The position numbers were made by a program, and so were the translations under genes. The notes under the pieces are model-generated. The model saw nothing but the letters and a program-made list of their open reading frames with translations. It was not told the origin of the DNA and made no database searches. This document shows, in pieces, positions 53,272 through 60,986 of a DNA stretch of 64,000 nt (position 1 is the first letter of the stretch; each line of letters opens with the position of its first letter). The stretch is from Njordibacter sp905182035. GTDB taxonomy: Bacteria > Pseudomonadota > Gammaproteobacteria > Pseudomonadales > Balneatricaceae. The stretch spans positions 2,418,001 through 2,482,000 of the forward strand of contig NZ_CP159831.1 of assembly GCF_047730075.1 (NCBI RefSeq), read 5' to 3'.

Positions 53272-53664
53272 TTAGAATACAGTACAAATGACTTCACCAC
53301 CGATACCAGCAGCACGAGCTGCACGGTCGGACATGACGCCATGAGAAGTTGTAACGATTGCAACACCTAATCCACCTTCAACGGTAGGGATAGAAGAAGC
53401 GCCTTTGTACACGCGTAGAGAAGGCTTAGAGATGCGCACAATCTTTTCGATTACAGGCTTGCCTTCATAATATTTCAAAGTAATGGTCAGTTCAGGCTTA
53501 GTACCTTCAGCAACAGAGATGTCGCCAACGTAGCCTTCGCTTTGTAGGACCTGCGCTACTGATACCTTCAACTTTGAAGAAGGCATAGTGACTGATACTT
53601 TACCAGCCATATGCGCATTACGGATGCGAGTGATCATATCCGCTAATGTGTCTTGCATACTCAT
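53272..53664 (-). CDS. rpsH: 30S ribosomal protein S8
   Basis: S8 is a primary 16S rRNA binder and in E. coli the translational repressor of the spc operon. MSMQDTLADMITRIRNAH at the start and GLGVAIVTTSHGVMSDRAAR near the end are diagnostic. I use ATG 53664 (130 residues as in E. coli) with GGAG nine bases upstream; the frame extends to 53721 into an unusually long gap after rpsN. Confidence 0.97.
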   Translation of the reverse strand: MSMQDTLADMITRIRNAHMAGKVSVTMPSSKLKVSVAQVLQSEGYVGDISVAEGTKPELTITLKYYEGKPVIEKIVRISKPSLRVYKGASSIPTVEGGLGVAIVTTSHGVMSDRAARAAGIGGEVICTVF

Positions 53665-53818
53665 GTGAGTGAGCTCCAAATTATAACTTAAGTGCAGCGT
53701 GCCCTTGGGCTCGCTCAACAAAAGCGTGACCAGACCTGAAGCCGGTATTGACTTCGGTTTCCAATCACCCGATTTTTAAAAACTGGCGGCGAAGCACAAA
53801 GACTTCACAGCCAACTTT
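53665..53818 (-). other. Unusually long gap between rpsN and rpsH
   Basis: These 154 bases separate rpsN and rpsH, whereas the distance is a few tens of bases in E. coli. The frame upstream of rpsH is not conserved in S8. A TATAAT on the minus strand (53680-53685) is too close to the start to be a useful promoter. Weak stems around ACCTGAAG/CTTCGGTT could form in the RNA. No gene is seen. Confidence 0.4.
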
Positions 53819-54124
53819 TTACCAGGATGCCTTTTTAAGGCCTGGTACATCACCACGCATTGCAGCTTCACGAAGCTTGATACGTGATAGGCCGAACTTG
53901 CGGTAAACCGCATGTGGACGACCTGTGATTTGACAACGACGCATTTGACGCACTGGACTTGCGTTGCGTGGCAACTTTTGCAAAGCCATTTGCGCATCCC
54001 AACGGTCTTCTTCGCTGGTATTAACATCGTTTAAAATTACTTTGATTGCATCGCGCTTAGCGGCAAACTTAGCAACAGTTTTTGCACGCTTGTCTTCACG
54101 CGCCTTCATGGAAGATTTAGCCAT
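53819..54124 (-). CDS. rpsN: 30S ribosomal protein S14, zinc-free form
   Basis: S14 of the 30S head. MAKSSMKAREDKRAKTVAKF and the end RREAAMRGDVPG-type segment (LREAAMRGDVPGLKKASW) are diagnostic. The 101-residue protein lacks the CxxC pairs of the short zinc form, so it is the long C- type. Nine bases follow rplE. Confidence 0.98.
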   Translation of the reverse strand: MAKSSMKAREDKRAKTVAKFAAKRDAIKVILNDVNTSEEDRWDAQMALQKLPRNASPVRQMRRCQITGRPHAVYRKFGLSRIKLREAAMRGDVPGLKKASW

Positions 54125-54133
54125 GTGATCGCC

Positions 54134-54673
54134 CTACTTTTTGAACGGGAAGTTAAGGGCTGTTAATAGCGCCAAACCTTCTTCGTTGTTACGTGCTGTG
54201 GTGGTGATAGTGATATCCATACCGCGTAGCTTATCCACTTTATCGTATTCGATTTCAGGGAAAATGATCTGCTCGCGCACACCCATGCTGTAGTTACCAC
54301 GACCATCGAATGACTTAGGATTTAAGCCACGGAAGTCGCGGATACGAGGTATAGAAATATCTACCAAACGGTCGAAAAATTCCCACATTTGCTGGCCGCG
54401 TAAAGTTACTTTACAACCAACTGGCCAACCTTCACGCACTTTAAAGCCTGCAATAGACTTACGCGCTAGGGTAACAACAACTTTCTGACCGGCGATAGCT
54501 TGTAAATCAGCTACTGCGTTTTCAATCATCTTCTTGTCGCCAATGCCTTCACCTACACCCATGTTTAGAGTGATTTTGGTGATCTTTGGAACTTCGTTAA
54601 CGTTAGCTAGCTGTAGCTCTTTGTGGAGCTTAGCAGCTACTTCGTTTTTGTATAATGCTTTTAGTCTTGACAT
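54134..54673 (-). CDS. rplE: 50S ribosomal protein L5
   Basis: L5 binds 5S rRNA and contacts the P-site tRNA. KITLNMGVGEGIGDKKMIEN and GNYSMGVREQIIFPEIEYD are diagnostic. Length of 179 residues equals E. coli. It is between rplX and rpsN. Confidence 0.98.
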   Translation of the reverse strand: MSRLKALYKNEVAAKLHKELQLANVNEVPKITKITLNMGVGEGIGDKKMIENAVADLQAIAGQKVVVTLARKSIAGFKVREGWPVGCKVTLRGQQMWEFFDRLVDISIPRIRDFRGLNPKSFDGRGNYSMGVREQIIFPEIEYDKVDKLRGMDITITTTARNNEEGLALLTALNFPFKK

Positions 54674-54686
54674 AGTCCGAATCCCC

Positions 54687-55001
54687 TTATGCGCCGATCA
54701 CTTCGCCGCTGGACTTGTAGATACGTACCTTACTGCCGTCTTCAAGAATCTTGAAGCCAACACGGTCGCCCTTGCCAGTCGCGGAATTGAAAATAGCAAC
54801 ATTAGAAGCAGCAATTGGTGCTTCCATATCAATGATGCCGCCAGGTTGGTTCGTCGTTGGGTTTGGCTTCTGGTTTTTCTTAACCATATTGATGCCAGAC
54901 ACAATAAAGCGACCATCAAGAACTTTTGCGATGGTGCCGCGCTTGCCCTTGTCTCTGCCTGCAATAACGATTATTTCGTCATCGCGCTTAATTTTAAGCA
55001 T
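54687..55001 (-). CDS. rplX: 50S ribosomal protein L24
   Basis: L24 initiates 50S assembly. The KOW motif is DDEIIVIAGRDKGKRGTIAK, followed by GINMVKKNQKPNP. Length of 104 residues equals E. coli. AAGGA lies eight bases before the ATG. A 103-base hairpin-rich gap separates it from rplN. Confidence 0.98.
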   Translation of the reverse strand: MLKIKRDDEIIVIAGRDKGKRGTIAKVLDGRFIVSGINMVKKNQKPNPTTNQPGGIIDMEAPIAASNVAIFNSATGKGDRVGFKILEDGSKVRIYKSSGEVIGA

Positions 55002-55035
55002 GTCTTTATCCTTTCCTACAACCTTCTCATACTAG

Positions 55036-55102
55036 AAAGAGCGCTGCTGCGCTCTTTATCTACCCTACTGTACAAGCGGGGTAGTTAAGCCTCCTAAAGG
55101 AG
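55036..55102 (-). other. Three consecutive hairpins between rplN and rplX
   Basis: Stems are AAAGAGCGC/GCGCTCTTT (55036-55044 with 55049-55057, nine pairs), CTACCC/GGGTAG (55060-55065 with 55079-55084) and CTCC/GGAG (55091-55094 with 55099-55102). They fill the gap after rplN on the minus strand. No T run follows, so they are not a simple terminator; an RNA processing or regulatory element is possible. Confidence 0.55.
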
Positions 55103-55104
55103 TT

Positions 55105-55473
55105 TTAAAGTACTTCAGGTGCCAGGGAAATAATTTTCATAAATTTCTCGGTACGCAACTCACGAGTTACTGGGCCGAAGATACGTGTGCCGATAGGGGC
55201 ATCTGCTGCGTTTAACAACACAGCTGAGTTAACGTCAAAGCGGATGATTGAACCATCCGGACGACGCACACCTTTACGGGTCCGTACTACAACAGCTTTA
55301 AGCACCTGGCCTTTCTTCACCTTACCGCGAGGAATTGCTTCCTTAACGGTAATTTTGATGACATCGCCGATGCCTGCGTAACGACGGTGAGAACCGCCGA
55401 GTACCTTAATGCACTGTACTCGCTTGGCGCCGCTATTATCAGCAACGTCTAGCATTGATTCTGTTTGAATCAT
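55105..55473 (-). CDS. rplN: 50S ribosomal protein L14
   Basis: L14 of the 50S subunit interface. MIQTESMLDVADNSGAKRVQ and the end FGPVTRELRTEKFMKIISLA are diagnostic. Length is 122 residues, one less than E. coli. First gene of the classical spc group; 103 bases separate it from rpsQ. Confidence 0.98.
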   Translation of the reverse strand: MIQTESMLDVADNSGAKRVQCIKVLGGSHRRYAGIGDVIKITVKEAIPRGKVKKGQVLKAVVVRTRKGVRRPDGSIIRFDVNSAVLLNAADAPIGTRIFGPVTRELRTEKFMKIISLAPEVL

Positions 55474-55496
55474 TGTTTACTCCAAACTATTAGGGG

Positions 55497-55550
55497 CCAA
55501 TTTCACGCTCCTTAACCAGAATATCTTCTGATTTAGGCGCCCAAAATTGG
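55497..55550 (-). other. Nested inverted repeat between rpsQ and rplN
   Basis: An outer stem CCAATTT/AAATTGG (55497-55503 with 55544-55550) encloses CAGAA/TTCTG (55517-55521 with 55526-55530). It lies at the junction of the S10 and spc groups, where E. coli changes transcription unit. It may be a leader structure; no clear promoter was found. Confidence 0.4.
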
Positions 55551-55576
55551 AGTTCCCTAGAAGCGAGGCGGGTATT

Positions 55577-55840
55577 CTACACCTTTGCGACGCTTTCTTC
55601 AATTTTTACCAAAGACCAAGACTTAGTCTTTGAAATCGGGCGTGTTTCACCAATAGTTACCAGATCACCGGTGTTACACTCATTATTCTCATCATGTGCA
55701 TGAAGCTTAGTAGAGCGCTTCACATACTTGTGGTAAATAGGGTGCTTAACACGACGTTCAATCAGCACAGTAATGGATTTCTCCATCTTGTCGCTGATGA
55801 CCCGGCCAGTGGCGAGACGAGACTGTTCAGTAGCCGTCAT
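55577..55840 (-). CDS. rpsQ: 30S ribosomal protein S17
   Basis: S17 is a primary 16S rRNA binder. GRVISDKMEKSITVLIERRV and HPIYHKYVKRSTKLHAHDE are diagnostic. Length is 87 residues. It ends the S10 group and starts one base after rpmC. Confidence 0.98.
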   Translation of the reverse strand: MTATEQSRLATGRVISDKMEKSITVLIERRVKHPIYHKYVKRSTKLHAHDENNECNTGDLVTIGETRPISKTKSWSLVKIEESVAKV

Positions 55841-55841
55841 A

Positions 55842-56033
55842 TCAATTACCTGCCTTTTCGTTAAGAATAGTCTTTACGCGGGCGATATCGCGGCGCGCCT
55901 GTCCCAATAAATGAGACTGACCTAGCTGACCTGATGATTTTTGCATGCGTAGGTTAAACTGTTCCTTTAATAGGTCCAGTAAAGACACTTGCAATTCGTC
56001 AACAGATTTTTCACGCATTTCAACAGCATTCAT
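55842..56033 (-). CDS. rpmC: 50S ribosomal protein L29
   Basis: L29 lies at the polypeptide exit site. MNAVEMREKSVDELQVSLLD and QFNLRMQKSSGQLGQSHL are diagnostic. Length of 63 residues equals E. coli. Its start overlaps the last base of the rplP stop. Confidence 0.98.
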   Translation of the reverse strand: MNAVEMREKSVDELQVSLLDLLKEQFNLRMQKSSGQLGQSHLLGQARRDIARVKTILNEKAGN

Positions 56034-56446
56034 TACATCACCGTCCGTTTAACAAAAGTAGTGGCGAGTGGCAATTTAGCGGCTGCAAGCGTGAACGCTT
56101 CGTTCGCTAGTTGCTCTGAAACACCTTCCATTTCAAACAAGACTTTGCCTGGCTGAATTTGGGCAACCCAATATTCAACGTTACCCTTACCCTTACCTTG
56201 ACGAACTTCAAGAGGCTTTTGAGTAATCGGCTTGTCTGGGAAAACCCGAATCCAAATCTTACCGCCACGTTTGATGTGACGCGTCATAGTACGACGTGCC
56301 GCTTCAATTTGACGGGCGGTAATACGGCCACGGCCAGTAGCCTTAAGACCAAATTCACCAAAGCTTACTTTACTTCCGCGAAGCGCAAGACCGCGGTTAC
56401 GGCCTTTGTGCATTTTGCGGAATTTTGTGCGTTTAGGTTGCAACAT
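56033..56446 (-). CDS. rplP: 50S ribosomal protein L16
   Basis: L16 helps shape the A site. MLQPKRTKFRKMHKGRNRGL and GKIWIRVFPDKPITQKPLEV are diagnostic. Length of 137 residues is close to 136 in E. coli. It is between rpsC and rpmC. Confidence 0.98.
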   Translation of the reverse strand: MLQPKRTKFRKMHKGRNRGLALRGSKVSFGEFGLKATGRGRITARQIEAARRTMTRHIKRGGKIWIRVFPDKPITQKPLEVRQGKGKGNVEYWVAQIQPGKVLFEMEGVSEQLANEAFTLAAAKLPLATTFVKRTVM

Positions 56447-56457
56447 TACAGTATCCC

Positions 56458-57138
56458 CTATTTAGCTTTTTTCTGAGCGTTGCTCTTAGCAGCGCGGACT
56501 TCGTCCAAACCACCCAGAATTTCGCCTTTAAAAATCCACACTTTAACGCCGATGATGCCATACGTGGTATGAGCCTCATAGGGTGCGTAGTCGATGTCTG
56601 CACGGAATGTGTGCAATGGAACGCGACCTTCGCGGTACCATTCAGAGCGCGCTATTTCAGCGCCGCCAAGACGACCGCCTAGCTGAATCTTGATGCCTTC
56701 GGCACCTAGACGCATGGCGTTCTGCACAGCACGCTTCATAGCACGACGGAACATTACCCGACGCTCCAATTGGCCAGCTACACTTTGTGCAACGAGTTTC
56801 GCATCCAATTCTGGCTTACGAATTTCTTCGATGTTGATGTGCACAGGCACACCCATCATTTTAGAACATTCATTACGTAGCTTTTCTACGTCTTCGCCTT
56901 TCTTACCGATAACGATACCAGGGCGAGCCGTGTGAATTGTAATACGTGCATTTTGAGCAGGACGCTCAATTTCGATGCGACTTACTGAAGCACGCTCAAG
57001 ACGTTGCTCCAAGAAGGCACGAACTTTTAAGTCCTGCAACAGGTTAGTCGCGTAAGCAGAGCGGTTCGCATACCAAGTTGAGGTATGGTCCTTCACAATA
57101 CCAAGGCGAATACCCGTAGGATGTATTTTCTGTCCCAT
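56458..57138 (-). CDS. rpsC: 30S ribosomal protein S3
   Basis: S3 lines the mRNA entry tunnel. MGQKIHPTGIRLGIVKDHTS opens the protein; the KH domain contains GIVIGKKGEDVEKLRNECSK, and the C-terminal domain has GVKVWIFKGEILGG. Length is 226 residues. Eight bases separate it from rplV. Confidence 0.98.
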   Translation of the reverse strand: MGQKIHPTGIRLGIVKDHTSTWYANRSAYATNLLQDLKVRAFLEQRLERASVSRIEIERPAQNARITIHTARPGIVIGKKGEDVEKLRNECSKMMGVPVHINIEEIRKPELDAKLVAQSVAGQLERRVMFRRAMKRAVQNAMRLGAEGIKIQLGGRLGGAEIARSEWYREGRVPLHTFRADIDYAPYEAHTTYGIIGVKVWIFKGEILGGLDEVRAAKSNAQKKAK

Positions 57139-57146
57139 GGTAGCTC

Positions 57147-57479
57147 CTATTTCTCAGCGACTTTCAAGGTGATATGACATGAACGCTTTAAAATTCGGTC
57201 AGCACGGCCTTTGGCACGTGGACTGATGCGTTTCATGGTCATACCTTCGTCAACGAATGCGGTAGAAACCGTTAATTCATCAACGTCTAGACCGTTGTTA
57301 TGTTCTGCATTAGCGATAGCTGAATCTAATACCTTCTTTACTAACTCAGCCGCCTTTTTGGGGCTGTAAGCAAGAATAGTAAGTGCTTCATCTACGCGCT
57401 TTCCGCGAATTTGATCGACAACCAAACGCGCTTTTTGAGCAGATATTCTGGCACCCATATGTTTTGCGGTGACTTCCAT
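57147..57479 (-). CDS. rplV: 50S ribosomal protein L22
   Basis: L22 lines the exit tunnel; its loop carries macrolide-resistance mutations in other species. AKHMGARISAQKARLVVDQI and RAKGRADRILKRSCHITLKV are diagnostic. I use ATG 57479 (110 residues as in E. coli), six bases after GGAG; upstream in-frame ATGs at 57482 and 57491 remain possible, the last overlapping the rpsS stop. Confidence 0.97.
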   Translation of the reverse strand: MEVTAKHMGARISAQKARLVVDQIRGKRVDEALTILAYSPKKAAELVKKVLDSAIANAEHNNGLDVDELTVSTAFVDEGMTMKRISPRAKGRADRILKRSCHITLKVAEK

Positions 57480-57490
57480 CATATTCTCCA

Positions 57491-57766
57491 TTAACGCTTG
57501 GCTTTCTTATCTGCTGCATGGCCCTTATAGGTCCGTGTAGCAGAAAATTCGCCGAGTTTATGCCCTACCATGTCTTCAGTTACGAAGACAGGTACGTGTT
57601 GGCGTCCGTTATGGACTGCAATGGTCAACCCTACAAAGTTAGGGAAGATCGTCGAGCGACGAGACCAGGTTTTAATTGGTCGACGTTCGTTCGTTTCAAC
57701 TGCAGTCTCAACCTTTTTCAACAAATGAAGGTCGATGAATGGACCTTTCTTTAGTGAACGTGGCAC
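57491..57766 (-). CDS. rpsS: 30S ribosomal protein S19
   Basis: S19 of the 30S head contacts bridges to the 50S. MPRSLKKGPFIDLHLLKKVE and WSRRSTIFPNFVGLTIAVHN are diagnostic. Length is 91 residues. It lies between rplB and rplV. Confidence 0.98.
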   Translation of the reverse strand: MPRSLKKGPFIDLHLLKKVETAVETNERRPIKTWSRRSTIFPNFVGLTIAVHNGRQHVPVFVTEDMVGHKLGEFSATRTYKGHAADKKAKR

Positions 57767-57784
57767 AGCCGTATCCTCTTTAAG

Positions 57785-58612
57785 TTATTTAGCGTTACGA
57801 CGACGAACAATAAGTTTGTCGGTGCGCTTGTTGCTACGAGTTTTGTAACCCTTAGTTGGAGTACCCCATGGTGACACCGGGTGACGACCACCAGAAGTAC
57901 GACCTTCACCACCACCATGTGGGTGATCAACTGGGTTCATTGCCACACCGCGAACGGTAGGACGAACACCACGCCAGCGGGAGGCACCAGCCTTACCCAA
58001 TGACCGAAGGCTATGCTCGGAGTTGCTTACTTCGCCAAGAGTGGCTTTACACTCAATACGAATTTTACGCATTTCGCCGGAACGTAGACGTAATGTGGCG
58101 TAATCACCTTCACGCGCTACCAGTTGCACAGAGGCACCAGCAGAACGGGCGATTTGCGCACCCTTACCTACTTTCATTTCAACGCAGTGCACTACGCTAC
58201 CCATAGGGATATTGCGTAGAGGCATGGTGTTACCACTCTTAATTGGTGCATCAGCACCAGAGATGATTTGATCACCAGCCTTCATGCCTTTAGAGGCAAT
58301 GATGTAACGACGTTCGCCGTCTGCATAAAGCACAAGTGCAATATTGGCAGTACGGTTTGGATCGTATTCAATACGCTCTACAGTGGCTGGAATGCCATCC
58401 TTATTGCGCTTGAAATCGACCATACGATAATGCTGCTTATGACCACCACCAATATGACGGGTAGTGATACGGCCGTTATTATTACGACCGCCAGACTTTG
58501 ACTTCTTCTCTAACAAAGGAGCGTATGGCTTACCCTTGTGTAGATCAACGTGTACGACTTTAATGACGTGACGACGACCCGGAGAAGTAGGTTTACACTT
58601 AACTACTGACAT
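57785..58612 (-). CDS. rplB: 50S ribosomal protein L2
   Basis: L2 is needed for subunit joining and peptidyl transfer. MSVVKCKPTSPGRRHVIKVV opens it, and RGVAMNPVDHPHGGGEGRTS holds the conserved histidine of the peptidyl-transferase region. I use ATG 58612 (275 residues) after AAGGAG; the frame opens to 58651 inside rplW. Confidence 0.98.
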   Translation of the reverse strand: MSVVKCKPTSPGRRHVIKVVHVDLHKGKPYAPLLEKKSKSGGRNNNGRITTRHIGGGHKQHYRMVDFKRNKDGIPATVERIEYDPNRTANIALVLYADGERRYIIASKGMKAGDQIISGADAPIKSGNTMPLRNIPMGSVVHCVEMKVGKGAQIARSAGASVQLVAREGDYATLRLRSGEMRKIRIECKATLGEVSNSEHSLRSLGKAGASRWRGVRPTVRGVAMNPVDHPHGGGEGRTSGGRHPVSPWGTPTKGYKTRSNKRTDKLIVRRRNAK

Positions 58613-58622
58613 GTGCTTCTCC

Positions 58623-58919
58623 TTACGCCTCAGCGATGAAATCGATGTCATGACCTTCCGCTAAGCGTACATACGCCTTACGGATATTGTCCTTGTGACC
58701 AATGCCATAACGGGTGCGTTTAGCCTTACCCTTAGCATTAAGTACACGGACAGAAGCCACTTTAACTTCGAACAACTGCTCAACAGCCTTTTTAATTTCT
58801 GGCTTGGTAGCATCCGCGGCAACGCGGAAAACAACCTGACCACCGTCGTCTGCGACGATTGTGGCTTTTTCAGAAATATGTGGGCCTAGCAGCACTTGAT
58901 AAATACGTTCTTGGTTCAT
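58623..58919 (-). CDS. rplW: 50S ribosomal protein L23
   Basis: L23 is the docking site for trigger factor and SRP at the tunnel exit. YQVLLGPHISEKATIVADDG and KKAVEQLFEVKVASVRVLN are diagnostic. Length is 98 residues. Its ATG overlaps the rplD end by four bases. Confidence 0.98.
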   Translation of the reverse strand: MNQERIYQVLLGPHISEKATIVADDGGQVVFRVAADATKPEIKKAVEQLFEVKVASVRVLNAKGKAKRTRYGIGHKDNIRKAYVRLAEGHDIDFIAEA

Positions 58920-59518
58920 CCTAGCAACTCCTCGATCTTCTTCAGAGCAGCAACGGTAACAATAACCTTCTCGCTTCCTACCAAGCTAACAGGGTTAATG
59001 CCAGCGGCATCAACAACGTCAATTTTAGGAATATTACGAGCGGCCAAGTATAGGCCCGTTTCTACGACTTCAGTCACAATTAGTGCGTCGGTAGCGTCAA
59101 ACTCAGCAAGCTTAACAAGCATTGCCTTCGTTTTAGCTTCAGCTAGTTCAAAAGTTTCAACAACGATCAAACGCTCTTGACGTACTAGCTCGGCTAGGAT
59201 GCATTGCATCGCCGCACGGTACATCTTGCGATTAACTTTTTGTGAGTGATCTTGAGGACGAGCTGCAAATGCACGACCACCACCAACCCAAATTGGGCTA
59301 CGAATGGTACCAGCACGAGCACGACCTGTGCCCTTCTGATTCCAGGGCTTACGACCACCACCGCTCACTTCTGAACGGGTCTTTTGCTTGCGAGTGCCTT
59401 GACGGCCACCAGCTAGATATGCGGTAACTACTTGATGAACAAGCGCTTCATTAAAGTCACGACCAAAGGCTACTTCGGACACTTCAATTGAACCACCTGC
59501 GACAAGATTTAAATTCAT
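58916..59518 (-). CDS. rplD: 50S ribosomal protein L4
   Basis: L4 reaches into the exit tunnel and in E. coli represses the S10 operon. VAGGSIEVSEVAFGRDFNEA and SGGGRKPWNQKGTGRARAGT are diagnostic. Length of 200 residues is close to 201 in E. coli. It overlaps rplW by four bases. Confidence 0.98.
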   Translation of the reverse strand: MNLNLVAGGSIEVSEVAFGRDFNEALVHQVVTAYLAGGRQGTRKQKTRSEVSGGGRKPWNQKGTGRARAGTIRSPIWVGGGRAFAARPQDHSQKVNRKMYRAAMQCILAELVRQERLIVVETFELAEAKTKAMLVKLAEFDATDALIVTEVVETGLYLAARNIPKIDVVDAAGINPVSLVGSEKVIVTVAALKKIEELLG

Positions 59519-59534
59519 GATATTCTCCTAAGCC

Positions 59535-60173
59535 TTACCGACGGATTTTGACGGTAGGTCTAACGATCACATCACCACCTGGTGCACCGGGAACAGCGCC
59601 CTTGATCAACAACAGATTATTTTCTGCGTCAACACGAACGATTTCTAGTGATTGGGTAGTAACTTGTTCAGAGCCCATATGACCCGCCATTTTCTTGCCT
59701 TTCCAGACACGACCGGGGGTTTGACACTGACCAATAGAACCGATAGAACGGTGGGAGACTGAGTTGCCGTGGGTAGCATCCTGCATGGTGAAGTTCCACC
59801 GCTTAATACCGCCCTGAAAGCCTTTACCCTTTGATTGGCCTGTTACGTCTACTTTCTGTCCAACTTCAAAACGCTCGACAGATAGCTTATCGCCAACAGA
59901 GACTTCTTCGCCATCAACATTGCGCAGTTCCCATAAACCACGACCAGCAGCAGTATTTGCCTTAGCAAAATGGCCTGCAGCAGCCTTAGTAACGCGTGAA
60001 GCGCGACGTTCGCCAACAGTAATCTGAATAGCTGCATAGCCATCAGCATCTGCTGTCTTCACTTGCGTTACGCGGTTAGGATCAACCTCGATAACGGTGA
60101 CTGGCACGGAATCACCTGCTTCGGTGAATACACGGGTCATGCCCGCCTTCCGTCCGACTAATCCAATAGTCAT
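59535..60173 (-). CDS. rplC: 50S ribosomal protein L3
   Basis: L3 is one of the first 50S assembly proteins. MTIGLVGRKAGMTRVFTEAG and RWNFTMQDATHGNSVSHRSI, the loop reaching the peptidyl-transferase centre, are diagnostic. Length of 212 residues is close to 209 in E. coli. The 135-base gap to rpsJ is longer than usual. Confidence 0.98.
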   Translation of the reverse strand: MTIGLVGRKAGMTRVFTEAGDSVPVTVIEVDPNRVTQVKTADADGYAAIQITVGERRASRVTKAAAGHFAKANTAAGRGLWELRNVDGEEVSVGDKLSVERFEVGQKVDVTGQSKGKGFQGGIKRWNFTMQDATHGNSVSHRSIGSIGQCQTPGRVWKGKKMAGHMGSEQVTTQSLEIVRVDAENNLLLIKGAVPGAPGGDVIVRPTVKIRR

Positions 60174-60308
60174 TGTATTACCTCAAATTGCCAGTTGTGC
60201 ACGGGGCTGCTTACCCACTACGGCTGACGATACACGTCAATTGCACGAAAAATAATAATAGTGCAGATTTATAGCGCTGCCACGCTGCCTTTCGGCACTA
60301 CAATTCGA
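60174..60308 (-). other. Long structured gap between rpsJ and rplC
   Basis: These 135 bases hold two perfect hairpins on the minus strand: TGCC-GAAA-GGCA, a GNRA tetraloop (60286-60297), and TGACG/CGTCA (60225-60229 with 60235-60239). There is no coding frame. The position between the first two genes of the S10 operon suggests an RNA control or processing element, which is inference. Confidence 0.4.
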
Positions 60309-60620
60309 TTAGCTCAAGCTGATCTGAACATCTACGCCCGCAGCAAGATCTAGCTTCATCAATGCATCTACAGTTTTTTCTGTAGGGTCAACGATGTCTA
60401 GAACACGCTTATGGGTACGAATTTCGTACTGATCACGCGCGTCTTTGTTGACGTGCGGTGAAGTCAGAACTGTAAAACGTTCTTTACGAGTAGGTAGTGG
60501 AATAGGACCACGAACCTGCGCGCCAGTGCGTTTAGCAGTATCTACGATTTCCAACGTAGAAGAATCAATCAGACGATGATCAAAAGCCTTCAACCGAATA
60601 CGGATTTTTTGGTTTTGCAT
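60309..60620 (-). CDS. rpsJ: 30S ribosomal protein S10
   Basis: S10 (NusE) is a 30S head protein and also an antitermination factor with NusB. QNQKIRIRLKAFDHRLIDSS and RGPIPLPTRKERFTVLTSPH are diagnostic. Length of 103 residues equals E. coli. It is the first gene of the S10 operon, with a good promoter about 95 bases upstream. tuf, often just upstream, is not here. Confidence 0.98.
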   Translation of the reverse strand: MQNQKIRIRLKAFDHRLIDSSTLEIVDTAKRTGAQVRGPIPLPTRKERFTVLTSPHVNKDARDQYEIRTHKRVLDIVDPTEKTVDALMKLDLAAGVDVQISLS

Positions 60621-60986
60621 TATCGACTACAACCTTCTTTAAACGGGTTTAAATCTAGCCCATTCTCGCACCAAAAAGCACAAAGCCTTCAGGCCCAAAT
60701 AAAATGGGTACGGGATTGTACGGGATTAGCCAAACGAAAGCAACGCCATATCGCCACGAAAACACAATAGTAGTGGCCTTAATCACCATATCGATAACCA
60801 CAACGATAACCAAAGCCATCAACCATCAACCACCTTAAAACAGAGCGACCTCACTTAACGTTAACTGGCTTAATTGGGGAGTGAAGCTCGACTGAGGGGC
60901 TTCAAAGTCTGCGCTAAAGACCTAGGGAACAGGTTTTTGGCGATAGATGAGCGCGAGAGCGGTGCTGTTGCGAATAATGCAGAAGT
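60621..60986. other. Intergenic region between tdh and rpsJ with the S10 operon leader
   Basis: This 366-base stretch lies before the S10 operon. It carries the S10 promoter (60715-60743), a leader of about 85 bases able to form an outer CCCATT/AATGGG stem enclosing GCC-TGAA-GGC, and near 60857-60866 the palindrome TTAACGTTAA. No terminator for tdh and no coding frame were recognised. Confidence 0.5.
60715..60743 (-). promoter_or_regulatory. S10 operon promoter
   Basis: On the minus strand TTGCTT, a 17-base spacer and TACAAT are followed by the GC-rich discriminator CCCGTACC, the pattern of a growth-rate- and ppGpp-controlled promoter. A tandem GTACGGGATT repeat (60709-60728, plus-strand reading) covers the -10 and discriminator. 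Confidence 0.7.

Noticed and set aside
53680..53685. TATAAT on the minus strand as an internal promoter for rpsH
   Set aside because: It is only 16 bases from the ATG; a transcript starting there would cut into the ribosome-binding site.
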